NCBI RefSeq assembly: GCF_024204645.1
Contig: NZ_CP100351.1
Location: 1,922,001 to 1,986,000, forward strand
Direction: 5' to 3'
DNA length: 64,000 nt
Source: Desulfomicrobium sp. ZS1
GTDB taxonomy: Bacteria > Desulfobacterota > Desulfovibrionia > Desulfovibrionales > Desulfomicrobiaceae
Shown: positions 43,682 to 52,438 of the stretch, one piece after another
How the letters are laid out: each line of letters starts with the position of its first letter
How positions within the stretch are numbered: position 1 is the stretch's first letter
Translations under genes and position numbers: made by a program
Notes under the pieces: model-generated
Told to the model about the DNA's origin: nothing
The model's input: the letters and a program-made list of their open reading frames with translations, nothing else
Databases searched by the model: none

Positions 43682-44686
43682 CTATTTCAAATTGGCGCGC
43701 ATGAACTCAAGCACGGCCTTGCCGTCCGCTCCGACCTTGGCGCATTCGGCCTCGTATTCGCCGAAGATGGGTTCCATGGCCTTGGTCCAGCGCTCGGCCT
43801 CGGCCGGGTCCAGGGTGACCGCGGCGTTACCCTGCTGGGCCAGGAAAAATTCCAAACCTTCCTTGTCGCTGTCATCCCAGGCCTGCCCGTGCTTGGGCGT
43901 CCATTCACGGCTGACCTCGGTCATGGCCTGCTGCGCTTCCGGGGAAAGGGACGCCCAGACATCCTTATTGATGACCACGAAAAAGGTCGTCGTGTAGGCC
44001 ACGGCGGTGGTGTCCGTCAAATAGTCTACAACTTCGCCCATTTTCCAGCCCTTGTTGGTTTCAACGGGATAGATTCCACCGTTGACCACGCCCTTCTGAA
44101 TGGACTGGTAGGAGTCGGGCATGGACATGGCCACCGGATTGCCGCCCAGGGCGGTGATAACGCTCGCGCTGTTGCCGGTGGCGCGGATCTTCATGCCTTT
44201 GATCTCTTCCATGGATGTGACGGGCTTGCCTGCGGTGTGCAGTTTGCCCGGTCCATGCGCATGGAAATACAGGACATGCACATCGTCGAATTCCTTGGGC
44301 TTGAACTGTTCGTACACGGCATTGGCCAGGGCCGTCGCCTGCACGCCGCTGGTGTAGCCCATGGGCAGATCGACGCCGGAAAGGACCGGGAAGCGGCCCT
44401 TGGTGTAACCGAGGGCGGAGAGACCGATGTCGGAAATGCGCTGCACCACGCCGTCATAGCAATCCTTGGGCTTGGTCAGGGTTCCTGCCGGGTAGTAGTC
44501 GATGACGACCTGTCCGTTGGAACGGGCCTCGACCTCGCGGCACCACTCTTCGGCCAGGATCGACTGGACATGGGTCGGGGGAAAAAAATTGCTGTAGGAC
44601 AGCTTGACCGGTCCGGCGGCCATGGCCTGCGCCGAAAATCCCAGAACAATGAAAGCCAGGGTCGCGACCCGTAAAAACAGTCTCAT
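43682..44686 (-). CDS. dctP: TRAP transporter substrate-binding protein
   Basis: 334 residues. The signal peptide is MRLFLRVATLAFIVLGFSAQAMA. The DctP family pattern is clear: KLSYSNFFPPTHVQSILAEEWCREVEARSNGQVVIDYYPAGTLTKP, then GMKIRATGNSASVITALGGNPVAMSMPDSYQSIQKGVVNGG. The conserved Arg in KIRATG binds the substrate carboxylate. It is first of the dctPQM genes and lies 53 bp behind the tetR gene, so it is probably cotranscribed with it. Confidence 0.93.
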   Translation of the reverse strand: MRLFLRVATLAFIVLGFSAQAMAAGPVKLSYSNFFPPTHVQSILAEEWCREVEARSNGQVVIDYYPAGTLTKPKDCYDGVVQRISDIGLSALGYTKGRFPVLSGVDLPMGYTSGVQATALANAVYEQFKPKEFDDVHVLYFHAHGPGKLHTAGKPVTSMEEIKGMKIRATGNSASVITALGGNPVAMSMPDSYQSIQKGVVNGGIYPVETNKGWKMGEVVDYLTDTTAVAYTTTFFVVINKDVWASLSPEAQQAMTEVSREWTPKHGQAWDDSDKEGLEFFLAQQGNAAVTLDPAEAERWTKAMEPIFGEYEAECAKVGADGKAVLEFMRANLK

Positions 44687-44739
44687 GACAACAATCCTCC
44701 GTGTGAAAAAGTAGGGCCGCGCACCATGCGCGAGCCTGA

Positions 44740-45336
44740 TTATTCCTGGTCATCCAGGGCGTTGGCCAGAGCAAGTTTCATGGCTGCCCGGCGGAAATCC
44801 TTGCGGTCGATGGTCCCCGTCCCGAGCAGGGAATGGATCAAAAAACCCTCAAACAGGGCAGTATTCAAAGCTCCGATCTTGCGCGCCGGATAGCCGCTTT
44901 TGACGTAGGGCGCGACGATGTCGTCAAAAATCTCGTTGGAGAGGCGATAGAGGGACTGATTGAGCTGGGCCCGCAAATTCTCGTTGCGGGAAGCGTGGAT
45001 GGTGAACTCAAGAAAGACCGAACTCCAGTTGCGGTCGTCGATCATGGTCTCCAGAAAATCGAGAATGCGGTCCATGACCTCCGGCAGACTGCGGGCATCC
45101 CGCAGAGCTGCATCGCGCATGGCGCGGTAGGACTGCATCTTGTCCGCGATGATGGCCAGCATGATCTCATCCTTGCTCTGCCAGTGCCGGTAGAAATTGC
45201 CCTTGGCATAGCCCGCTTCGGAGGTGATCTCGGCCACGGTGGTAGCCACGAACCCCTTGGCGGCGAACAGTTTTTCCGCCGAATCCAGCAGTTCGCGCTG
45301 CGTCTGGAGTGATTTTTCCTGCTGTTTTCTGGCCAC
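44740..45336 (-). CDS. TetR family regulator of the TRAP operon
   Basis: 198 residues from the GTG at 45336, with AAGGAG 4 nt upstream; the frame is open further up through its own operator, which is not credible coding sequence. The helix-turn-helix is typical (QTQRELLDSAEKLFAAKGFVATTVAEITSEAGYAKGNFYRHWQSKDEIM). The C-terminal half (FLEFTIHASRNENLRAQLNQSLYRL) should bind the inducer, perhaps the TRAP substrate. It leads the minus-strand group tetR-dctPQM. A large palindrome at 45355-45391 overlaps its promoter region. Confidence 0.9.
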   Translation of the reverse strand: MARKQQEKSLQTQRELLDSAEKLFAAKGFVATTVAEITSEAGYAKGNFYRHWQSKDEIMLAIIADKMQSYRAMRDAALRDARSLPEVMDRILDFLETMIDDRNWSSVFLEFTIHASRNENLRAQLNQSLYRLSNEIFDDIVAPYVKSGYPARKIGALNTALFEGFLIHSLLGTGTIDRKDFRRAAMKLALANALDDQE

Positions 45337-45354
45337 GGGGCTCCTTTTTGGATC

Positions 45355-45391
45355 ATGGTCACAAAGTGACCAAAAGTCATTTTGTGACCAT
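45355..45391 (-). promoter_or_regulatory. Large operator-like palindrome before the tetR-dctPQM group
   Basis: ATGGTCACAAA (45355-45365) and its exact complement TTTGTGACCAT (45381-45391) form 11-bp arms. A second palindrome, GGTCAC-AAA-GTGACC (45357-45371), overlaps the left arm, so two dimers could bind side by side. It sits 20 bp upstream of the tetR start and is the best candidate operator for the encoded regulator. Confidence 0.75.
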
Positions 45392-45477
45392 CTATTCGTA
45401 GAGCCCGCATCTGTCAAGCGTATGCTTCCCTCAGGATTTCTTGACACCCCCCAAGGCCGCGACTAGCGTCTTTTCCA

Positions 45478-45645
45478 CTTCGGATACCTTAGGGTGTAAA
45501 AGGGAATCCCGTGCAAATCGGGAGCGGACCCGCCGCCGTAAGTTTCAAAAAAGCCATGCTCCACGCTGTCCACTGGGATCGGTTCCGGGAAGGACGAGAA
45601 TGGTGAAACGAGCCGGAAGACCTGTCCGAGGTCCAGTCATAAGTC
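45478..45645 (+). ncRNA. Cobalamin riboswitch
   Basis: The conserved cobalamin-riboswitch blocks are in order: AGGGTGTAAAAGGGAATCCC and GTGCAAATCGGGAGCGGACC (45490-45530), CGCCGCCGTAAG (45531-45542) and the B12-box element GCCGGAAGACCTG (45612-45624). It lies about 90 bp upstream of cbiK, so the whole cobalamin operon should be shut down by adenosylcobalamin. A GC-rich stem between 45655 and 45690 may be part of the expression switch. Boundaries are approximate. Confidence 0.93.
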
Positions 45646-45734
45646 TGTGCTGCCTGCAACGGGGGTTTTGCGGGCCGCGCCATTGGACAGCCGTCCTCTT
45701 TCCACTCACTGCCCCCGCCAAACCTGGAGGTCTC

Positions 45735-46616
45735 ATGTTCAAAGCCTCGCATGTTTGCGGACTCTTTCTTTTCTTTTTTCTGCTCGCCCTGTGCGGCCCG
45801 GCCGTGGCCGGGCACAAGGAACGGCCCCCAAAAAAGGGCATTCTGCTGGTGGCCTTCGGCACCACCGTGCCCGAAGCCCGCAGCGCCCTGGACCATATCG
45901 GGGAAAAGGCTGCGCAGCGCTTTTCCGGCCTTGAAATTCGCTGGGCCTATTCTTCGCGCATCGTGCGCGAAAAGCTCGCCGCCCAGGGACAGCACTTCGA
46001 CTCCCCGGCCATGGCCCTGGCGCGGATGATGGACGACGGCTTCACGCATGTAGCCGTGCAGTCGCTGCACACCATCCCCGGCGAAGAATTCCATGCATTA
46101 AAGCAAACGGTCGACGCCTTCTCCGGCCTGCCCAAGGGCATGGACAGCCTAGTTCTGGGCCTGCCGCTGCTGGCCGAACCGGATGACGTCGAAACTTGCG
46201 CCAAGGCCATTTATGCCAGCCTACCGCCTGAACGCAAAAAGAGCGAGGCCGTCATCCTCATGGGGCACGGCACCCATCATCCCGCCAACATCTATTATCC
46301 CGGCCTGCAGTATTCCCTGAACAGGCTCGATCCGCTGGTGCTGGTCGGCACCGTCGAAGGCACGCCATCGCTGGACGACGTGCGGCAGGCGCTCAAAAAA
46401 AGCGCGGTATCGAAAGTCTATCTCCTGCCCTTCATGGCTGTGGCCGGGGACCATGCGCTCAACGACATGGCCGGTGACGAAGACGACTCCTGGAAATCCT
46501 TGCTCACGACCGACGGCCTGACCTGCGTTCCCGTCCTGCGCGGAACCGCGCAGATCCCCGCTTTCGTCGACCTCTGGCTGGATCATCTGCAGGCGGCCCT
46601 GGAGCGCCTGCCCTAG
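45735..46616 (+). CDS. cbiK: Sirohydrochlorin cobaltochelatase CbiK, periplasmic type
   Basis: 293 residues from the ATG at 45735 (GGAGG 4 nt upstream); the longer open frame reaches into the riboswitch and is not real. A signal peptide (FKASHVCGLFLFFFLLALCGPAVAG) precedes the chelatase. Family features are KKGILLVAFGTTVPEARSAL, the first active-site His in VQSLHTIPGEEFHAL and the second in LMGHGTHHPANIYY. It inserts cobalt into sirohydrochlorin. A periplasmic CbiK is also known in D. vulgaris (recalled); there its export implies a role with transport or metal handling. It leads the operon under the riboswitch. Confidence 0.93.
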   Translation: MFKASHVCGLFLFFFLLALCGPAVAGHKERPPKKGILLVAFGTTVPEARSALDHIGEKAAQRFSGLEIRWAYSSRIVREKLAAQGQHFDSPAMALARMMDDGFTHVAVQSLHTIPGEEFHALKQTVDAFSGLPKGMDSLVLGLPLLAEPDDVETCAKAIYASLPPERKKSEAVILMGHGTHHPANIYYPGLQYSLNRLDPLVLVGTVEGTPSLDDVRQALKKSAVSKVYLLPFMAVAGDHALNDMAGDEDDSWKSLLTTDGLTCVPVLRGTAQIPAFVDLWLDHLQAALERLP

Positions 46617-46620
46617 TCCC

Positions 46621-47628
46621 ATGAACGACACGCGACACATTCGGGCATGGCTGGCCATGGCGGCCGCCGTGCCCCTTTCCATCTACGCGGCCCTGTTTTT
46701 CGGATCCTACCCGTTGTCCGCCGACGCCATCCACCAGGCTATCGGCACCATGATTCATGGTCAGGCCGAAACCCAGACACTGGTCATCGTGCGCGACATC
46801 CGTCTGGGCCGCATCCTGCTCTCCTTTCTGACCGGAGCGGCCCTGGCCGTGTCCGGCGGCGTTTTTCAGGGTCTCTTGCGCAATCCTCTGGCCGACCCGT
46901 TCACCCTGGGCATTTCCAGCGGCGCGGCCTGCGGGGCGGCCCTGGCCCTCGGCATGGGCTGGACGGTGGCCGGGCTTTCGACCCTCCCCCTGGCCGCCCT
47001 GGGCGGAGCCTTCGCGGCCATGATTCTGGTGCTGGCCATGAGCCGGCTGGCCGGGGATTTCTCCCGTGAAAGCCTGGTTCTGGGCGGCATTGTCGTCTCC
47101 ACCTTTCTCGGCGCCCTCATCGCCCTCATCAAGTCACTGAACGAAGAATCCGTGGCGGCCATCGTGTTCTGGATCATGGGCAGCTTCCAGGGCCGGGGAT
47201 TCGAGCACATCGAACTCATGTTGCCCTACATGGCCGCAGGCTGCGCCCTGGTCCTTTTTCTGGCCCGCGAACTCGACATTCTGGGGCTTGGATCCGAACA
47301 GGCGGCTCAGGTCGGCGTGTCCGTGGGACGGACGCGCATCGGCCTGCTCGTCGGAGCCGGAATGCTGACCGCCGCGGCAGTCAGCGTCTCCGGGATCATC
47401 GGCTTCGTCGGCCTGGTGGTTCCCCACCTGGTGCGCATGCTCATCGGGCCGGACTCCAGGCCCCTGCTTCTTTTCTCGGCCCTGGGCGGAGGGATTTTGC
47501 TGCTCTGGTCCGACGTCCTGGCCCGCACCATTCTTTCCCACGGAGCGGAACTCCCTGTGGGCGTGGTCACGGCCCTGTTCGGCGGCCCCTTTTTCTGCCT
47601 GATCCTGGCCAGGGGGCGCAGACCATGA
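46621..47628 (+). CDS. btuC: ABC transporter permease, BtuC/FecCD type
   Basis: 335 residues with about ten membrane segments and FecCD blocks: DIRLGRILLSFLTGAALAVSGGVFQGLLRNPLADPFTLGISSGAACGAAL near residue 60, FWIMGSFQGRGF near 180, GFVGLVVPHLVRMLIGPDSR near 260. Placement behind a cobalamin riboswitch and cbiK indicates corrinoid or cobalt-tetrapyrrole uptake rather than siderophore uptake. It lies 4 bp behind cbiK and overlaps btuD by 4 bp. Confidence 0.9.
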   Translation: MNDTRHIRAWLAMAAAVPLSIYAALFFGSYPLSADAIHQAIGTMIHGQAETQTLVIVRDIRLGRILLSFLTGAALAVSGGVFQGLLRNPLADPFTLGISSGAACGAALALGMGWTVAGLSTLPLAALGGAFAAMILVLAMSRLAGDFSRESLVLGGIVVSTFLGALIALIKSLNEESVAAIVFWIMGSFQGRGFEHIELMLPYMAAGCALVLFLARELDILGLGSEQAAQVGVSVGRTRIGLLVGAGMLTAAAVSVSGIIGFVGLVVPHLVRMLIGPDSRPLLLFSALGGGILLLWSDVLARTILSHGAELPVGVVTALFGGPFFCLILARGRRP

Positions 47629-48410
47629 GCACCCCAATGATCGAAATTCATGACTTGAGCACAGGCTACAAGGGTCTGCCGGTGCTTCGCGGCATATCCC
47701 TGACTGTCCGCGAGGGCGAATTCACAGGCATCCTTGGCCCCAACGGCAGCGGCAAAACGACCCTCATCCGCGCTCTGTCCGGAGTTCTGCCGTGCGTCTC
47801 GGGCAGCATCCGCATTGCGGGCCATGACATCAAGGCACTGCCGGCCAAGGCCCGGGCCCGGCAGTGCGCCACCGTGGCTCAGAAAAACCCCGGCCTGTCC
47901 GCAGTGCGCGCCCGGTCGCTGGTGCTCATGGGCCGCTACCCGTATGTTTCCTTTCTGGGCGGCTATTCCCGGCATGACCATCTGCGCGCGCGGGAAGCCA
48001 TGCAGGAGACGAGCTGCCTGCACCTGGGACAACGCAGCACCGAGGCCCTCTCCGGCGGAGAATTGCAACGGGTCATCACCGCCAAGGCCCTGGCCCAGGA
48101 CACCAGGCTGCTGCTGCTGGACGAGGCCGCGTCCAACCTCGACGTGGCCCGGACCATGGATCTCTACGAGCTGCTCAAAGCCAAAAACGCCGCAGGCCTG
48201 ACGATCCTGACCGTGGCCCACGACCTGAATCTGGCCGCCCTCTATTGCCAGCGCCTTGTCTTTCTGAAAAACGGTTCCGTCGCGGCCGACGGCCCGACCC
48301 ACGAAATTTTTACGGCCCAAACCTTGAGTGAGATTTATGAAACACCCCTTGCCGTGGCTGCGCATCCCCTCACCGGGGCTCCCCAGGCTTATCTGGTACC
48401 TCGTGCTTAA
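47625..48410 (+). CDS. btuD: ABC transporter ATP-binding protein, BtuD type
   Basis: 261 residues. Walker A GPNGSGKTTL is near residue 40, the signature ALSGGELQRVITAKALAQ near 140, Walker B LLLLDEAASNLD near 165, and the switch His in TVAHDLNLAAL. It drives uptake through the BtuC-type permease. Its 3' end overlaps the btuF start by 74 bp in another frame, an unusually long overlap that suggests tight translational coupling. Confidence 0.9.
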   Translation: MSTPMIEIHDLSTGYKGLPVLRGISLTVREGEFTGILGPNGSGKTTLIRALSGVLPCVSGSIRIAGHDIKALPAKARARQCATVAQKNPGLSAVRARSLVLMGRYPYVSFLGGYSRHDHLRAREAMQETSCLHLGQRSTEALSGGELQRVITAKALAQDTRLLLLDEAASNLDVARTMDLYELLKAKNAAGLTILTVAHDLNLAALYCQRLVFLKNGSVAADGPTHEIFTAQTLSEIYETPLAVAAHPLTGAPQAYLVPRA

Positions 48411-49272
48411 CCTTTTCCTGTTCCAACTCCCTGCAAGCGCCCTGGCGGCAATCTCCGTCACCGACGATCAGGGGAGACAGATCAGTCTGAATGCGCCCGC
48501 GACCCGGATCATCGCCCTTTACGGCGCTTTCAACGAGATCCTGGCGGACCTTGGACGCGAAGACCTGCTCATCGCCCGCACGGCCGCCGATGACCTGCCT
48601 GCGTCCATCAAAGCCAAACCGTCCATCGGCACCCACCTGCGCCCCAATGCGGAGCTGATCCTGGGTCTTGCGCCGGATCTGGTCATCCAGCTCGGCGGGC
48701 GGGGCGAGGCCATGGAGCCGGTGCGCTTTCTGGAAAAACGGGGCCTGAACGTCGCGGTTTTTGATCTTGAAAATTTCGAGCAGCTTTTTTCAGTCATGGA
48801 ACGTCTGGGAACGCTGACCGCAAGCACGGATCAGGCCGCCGAACGCATTGCCTTCATGCGCTCGGAACTTGCGCGTATCGAGGCCGCAAACACTGCGCCG
48901 CGCCCCCGAATCTTCTTCGAGGCTCGCTATCCCACGCTTCTGGCGGCCGGACAGGGTTCCATGGCTTCGGAAATACTCTTCAGGGCCGGCGGGGAAAACT
49001 GCGTCGCCGCTCCAGACAAGCTTGTGCGCCTGGGCGAAGAGGAGCTCTTGCGTCTGGCTCCCGACATCTACCTTGTCCAGGAGGGGCCCATGAACCCCCG
49101 CCCCGTGCCCATGGCCGAGCGCCATCTTTTTCGCACCCTCGCCTGCGTGAAATCCGGCCAGGTTCATACCGTGGACCAGAAAGTCTTTTCACGGCCCGGT
49201 CCGCGCAGCCTGGAGGCCGTGCGCCAACTTGCAACCATCATTTCAAACTGGAAAAAGGAGGTCCGACCATGA
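48337..49272 (+). CDS. btuF: Periplasmic corrinoid-binding protein, BtuF type
   Basis: About 311 residues. The ATG at 48337 is preferred; another start codon lies three codons upstream, and the ribosome site is buried in btuD. A signal sequence (LIWYLVLNLFLFQLPASALA) precedes the type III binding-protein fold with SVTDDQGRQISLNAPATRIIAL and APDLVIQLGG. The fold ends near TIISNWKK. It delivers corrinoid to the BtuCD-type transporter. It overlaps the cbiL start by 4 bp. Confidence 0.87.
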   Translation: MKHPLPWLRIPSPGLPRLIWYLVLNLFLFQLPASALAAISVTDDQGRQISLNAPATRIIALYGAFNEILADLGREDLLIARTAADDLPASIKAKPSIGTHLRPNAELILGLAPDLVIQLGGRGEAMEPVRFLEKRGLNVAVFDLENFEQLFSVMERLGTLTASTDQAAERIAFMRSELARIEAANTAPRPRIFFEARYPTLLAAGQGSMASEILFRAGGENCVAAPDKLVRLGEEELLRLAPDIYLVQEGPMNPRPVPMAERHLFRTLACVKSGQVHTVDQKVFSRPGPRSLEAVRQLATIISNWKKEVRP

Positions 49273-49979
49273 GCGGCCATCTCTACGGCATCGGCGTTGG
49301 ACCAGGAGACCCTGAACTCTTGACCATCAAGGCGGCGAAAGTGCTTGGCCGGGTGGACCTCATCCTGGCGGCGTCCTCGACCAAGAACGACGACTCCTTG
49401 GCCCTTGACATCGCGCGTCCCCATGTGAAGCCGGATGCGCGCGTCATCCGTCTGGGCTTTCCCATGAGCCGCAACGAGGGCACCCTACAGACGGCCTGGG
49501 CGGAAAACGCCCGCCTGGTCCTCAAAGAGCTTGAAGCGGGGCACGATGCGGCCTTTATAACCTTAGGCGACCCCCTGCTCTATTCAACCTTCGCCTACCT
49601 CTTGCGCACCCTGCGCACCCTGGCCCCGGAACAGGCGGTGACGGTCATCCCCGGCATCACCTCTTTCCAGGCCGTGGCCGCGGCCACGCAGACCGTGCTG
49701 GCCGAGAGCGCCCAGAACCTGCTCATCCTGCCCGGCATCCGCGAAGCCGGGGAGCTGCGCAAGAGCCTGGAGGGCGCGGACAACGCCGTCATCCTCAAGG
49801 CCTACACCAATTTTTCCGCCATTCGCGAGGAACTGCGCACTTTTCCGACCCCGACCCATTGCGTTTTCGCGTCAAGAATGGGCATGAAGGAAGAGTTCAT
49901 CACGCGCAGCCTGGACGAGGCGCCGGACAACCCGACGTATCTCTCGCTCATGCTGCTGACTAAAAACGAATCACTTTGA
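49269..49979 (+). CDS. cbiL: Precorrin-2/cobalt-factor II C20-methyltransferase
   Basis: 236 residues of the tetrapyrrole methylase family. N-terminal GHLYGIGVGPGDPELLTIKAAKVL, LGDPLLYSTFAYL near residue 98 and VIPGITSFQAVAAATQTVL near 125 are the diagnostic SAM and substrate blocks of CbiL/CobI. It adds the methyl group at C20 after cobalt insertion. In this operon it follows the chelatase and transporter genes and lies 15 bp before cbiA. Confidence 0.93.
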   Translation: MSGHLYGIGVGPGDPELLTIKAAKVLGRVDLILAASSTKNDDSLALDIARPHVKPDARVIRLGFPMSRNEGTLQTAWAENARLVLKELEAGHDAAFITLGDPLLYSTFAYLLRTLRTLAPEQAVTVIPGITSFQAVAAATQTVLAESAQNLLILPGIREAGELRKSLEGADNAVILKAYTNFSAIREELRTFPTPTHCVFASRMGMKEEFITRSLDEAPDNPTYLSLMLLTKNESL

Positions 49980-49994
49980 ACCAAGGATACGCGT

Positions 49995-51347
49995 ATGCCC
50001 AAAGCCATCGTCATTGCCGGCACCTCCAGCGGGTGCGGAAAGACCTCCGTCACTCTCGGCCTGATGAAAGCCTTCGCCCGCAAGGGCATGGTGGTGCAGG
50101 GCTTCAAGTCCGGGCCTGATTTCATCGATCCCGGCCTGCACCGCATGGCCTCCGGCCTGCCCAGCCACAACCTCGACGGCTGGATGCTTTCTGCCGACGA
50201 AATCCATCGCATCTTCCGCCGCAACCACGAGGGCTGCGACATTTCCATCATCGAGGGGGCCATGGGCCTCTTCGACGGCATCGGAGCCGTGAGCGAAGAA
50301 GGCTCGGCCGCGCAACTGGCCAAGATTCTGGGCGTGCCAGTCATGCTGGTGGTCAACGCGCGCGGCATGGCCCGCTCGGCGGCAGCGCTGGTCAAAGGCT
50401 ACGCCGAATTCGACCCGGACCTGCGCCTGGACTCCGTGCTCTTCAACATGGCCGGCAGCCCCACCCACGGCCAGATCCTGGCCCAGGCCATGGAAGGCCG
50501 TGGAGTACGGGTCCTCGGCAGCCTGCCGCGCCAGGCCGACCTACCCCTGCCCTCAAGGCACCTCGGGCTGGTCACCGCCGAAGATCTGGACCGCCGCGAG
50601 GAGCGTCTGAACGCCCTGGCCGACTGGGTCGAGGCCTCCATCGACCTGGACGCCCTGCTGGAAGCCTTGCCCGAATACTCCCTGCCATCGCTCAGCGACG
50701 GCGGGGTCAAGATGCCGGAAATCCGCATCGGCTACGCCCGCGACCGCGCCTTTTGCTTCTACTACGAAGAAAACCTGCGCATGCTGCGTCAGGCCGGAGC
50801 CGAACTGGTGCCGTTCTCGCCCCTGAACGACACGAACCTGCCCCCGGCCCTGAAAGGCCTGTATCTGGGCGGAGGCTACCCGGAACTGCACGCGGCGGAG
50901 CTGGCCGGCAACACGGTCATGCTCGGCAAAATCCGCGACTTCTGCCAAAGCGGCAAGCCGGTCTACGCCGAATGCGGCGGCTTCATGTATCTGATGCGCT
51001 CGCTGCGCACGCGTGCTGGACAGGAACACGCCATGGCCGGAGTGTTCGATTTCACCTGCGCCATGGAAGGCCGCCATCAGGCCCTGGGATACCGCGAAGT
51101 GAAACTCGTCGCCCCCTCCCCCTTGGGCGCTCCCGGCGCACAGGCCAGAGGGCATGAATTCCATTATTCGAAAATGACCGGCAGCGACCCGGCCGCCGTC
51201 CAGGTCTACGAGGTCCATGACCGCTGCGGAAAAACGAATGCCGGAGGCGGCTACATGAAAGGCAACTGCCTTGGATCATACGTGCACCTGCATTTCGGCT
51301 CCAATCCGCACATGGCAGCCCATTTCGCCGGAGTCTGCGGGGCATGA
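49995..51347 (+). CDS. cbiA: Cobyrinic acid a,c-diamide synthase
   Basis: 450 residues. An N-terminal P-loop-like domain (AIVIAGTSSGCGKTSVTLGLM) is followed by VQGFKSGPDFIDPGLH, and a C-terminal glutamine amidotransferase domain has its nucleophile in YAECGGFMYLM near residue 330 and a His in GHEFHYSKM. It amidates the a and c side chains of cobyrinic acid using glutamine and ATP. AAGGAT precedes the ATG. The stop overlaps cbiD by 4 bp. Confidence 0.94.
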   Translation: MPKAIVIAGTSSGCGKTSVTLGLMKAFARKGMVVQGFKSGPDFIDPGLHRMASGLPSHNLDGWMLSADEIHRIFRRNHEGCDISIIEGAMGLFDGIGAVSEEGSAAQLAKILGVPVMLVVNARGMARSAAALVKGYAEFDPDLRLDSVLFNMAGSPTHGQILAQAMEGRGVRVLGSLPRQADLPLPSRHLGLVTAEDLDRREERLNALADWVEASIDLDALLEALPEYSLPSLSDGGVKMPEIRIGYARDRAFCFYYEENLRMLRQAGAELVPFSPLNDTNLPPALKGLYLGGGYPELHAAELAGNTVMLGKIRDFCQSGKPVYAECGGFMYLMRSLRTRAGQEHAMAGVFDFTCAMEGRHQALGYREVKLVAPSPLGAPGAQARGHEFHYSKMTGSDPAAVQVYEVHDRCGKTNAGGGYMKGNCLGSYVHLHFGSNPHMAAHFAGVCGA

Positions 51348-52438
51348 CCCTGCGTCATGGCTTCACCACGGGCACGGCGGCTGCCGCCGCCGCCAAGGCC
51401 GCGACGCTGCACCTGCTCACGGGCCGCGCCCAGGACTGCGTGGACGTGCCGCTGCCCGCGGGCCAGCGCATGACCATCACCATCCTTGAGAGCCGGATTG
51501 ACGGGGAAGGCATCATGGCCGCCGTGGTCAAGGACGGCGGCGACGACCCGGACGTGACCCACCGCGCCGTGATTCGGGCGCGGGTGCGACGCGGCGCAGA
51601 GGATGGCGTCGCCTTGCGCGGCGGGCCCGGCGTAGGCATCGTGACCCGGCCGGGCCTGCCCGTTCCCATCGGCATGCCCGCCATCAATCCCGTGCCCCGC
51701 CAACAGATCACCCAGGCCGTAACCGAGGCCATGGCCAACGCCGCGACCTATGACATGAACGAAAAGGTTGGGCTGGAGGTGGAAATCAGCGTGGATCGCG
51801 GGGAAGAACTGGCCCAAAAAACCTTCAATCCGCGCCTGGGCATCATCGGCGGCATCTCCATCCTCGGCACCCGGGGCACGGTCAAGCCCTTCAGCAACGC
51901 GGCATACCAGGCCACCATCCGCCAGTGCCTGGATGTCATGCAGGCCTGCGGCGTGCGCACCCCCTGCTTGACCACGGGCGGACGCAGCGAGCGTTTCCTG
52001 CGTCAGGCCCGCCCCCGGACGCCGGAAACCGCGTGCGTGCAGGTGGCCGATTTTTTTGCCTACAGCATGAAGGAAGTCGGGCGACACGGCTTTAATTCCG
52101 TGCTCTGGGGCGTTTTTTTCGGCAAGCTGGTCAAACAGGCCCAGGGACACCGCTACACCCACGCCCGCAGCGCGGAGCTCGACCTGACCATCCTCGCGGG
52201 CTGGTGCGCGGATTGCGGCTTCGACCGCCAGGTCTGTCGGGAGGTCGCCGGCGGCAACACGGCCATGCAGGCCCTGGAACTTCTGGCTCCCCTGCCGCAA
52301 AGCGCAACCCTCTTCGCCCTGCTCACGGACAAGGCTACCGCAGCAACCCGCCTCTTTTGCGGCCGCAACCTTCAAGTTGACTACATGCTTTTCAATTTTT
52401 CCGGCCAGATCCTGCACCAGACCTCGGAGGCCGCATGA
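51344..52438 (+). CDS. cbiD: Cobalt-precorrin-5B C1-methyltransferase
   Basis: 364 residues. Diagnostic N-terminal LRHGFTTGTAAAAAAKAAT, GAGVGI-like GGPGVGIVTRPGLPVPIGMPAINPVP near residue 95 and GISILGTRGTVKPFS near 165 mark CbiD. It methylates C1 in the anaerobic pathway, which confirms the early-cobalt route. It is coupled by 4-bp overlaps to cbiA and cbiET. Confidence 0.94.
   Translation: MTLRHGFTTGTAAAAAAKAATLHLLTGRAQDCVDVPLPAGQRMTITILESRIDGEGIMAAVVKDGGDDPDVTHRAVIRARVRRGAEDGVALRGGPGVGIVTRPGLPVPIGMPAINPVPRQQITQAVTEAMANAATYDMNEKVGLEVEISVDRGEELAQKTFNPRLGIIGGISILGTRGTVKPFSNAAYQATIRQCLDVMQACGVRTPCLTTGGRSERFLRQARPRTPETACVQVADFFAYSMKEVGRHGFNSVLWGVFFGKLVKQAQGHRYTHARSAELDLTILAGWCADCGFDRQVCREVAGGNTAMQALELLAPLPQSATLFALLTDKATAATRLFCGRNLQVDYMLFNFSGQILHQTSEAA

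Noticed and set aside
45441-45734. N-terminal extension of cbiK
   Set aside because: It translates the cobalamin riboswitch. The ATG at 45735 has a proper ribosome site and signal peptide.
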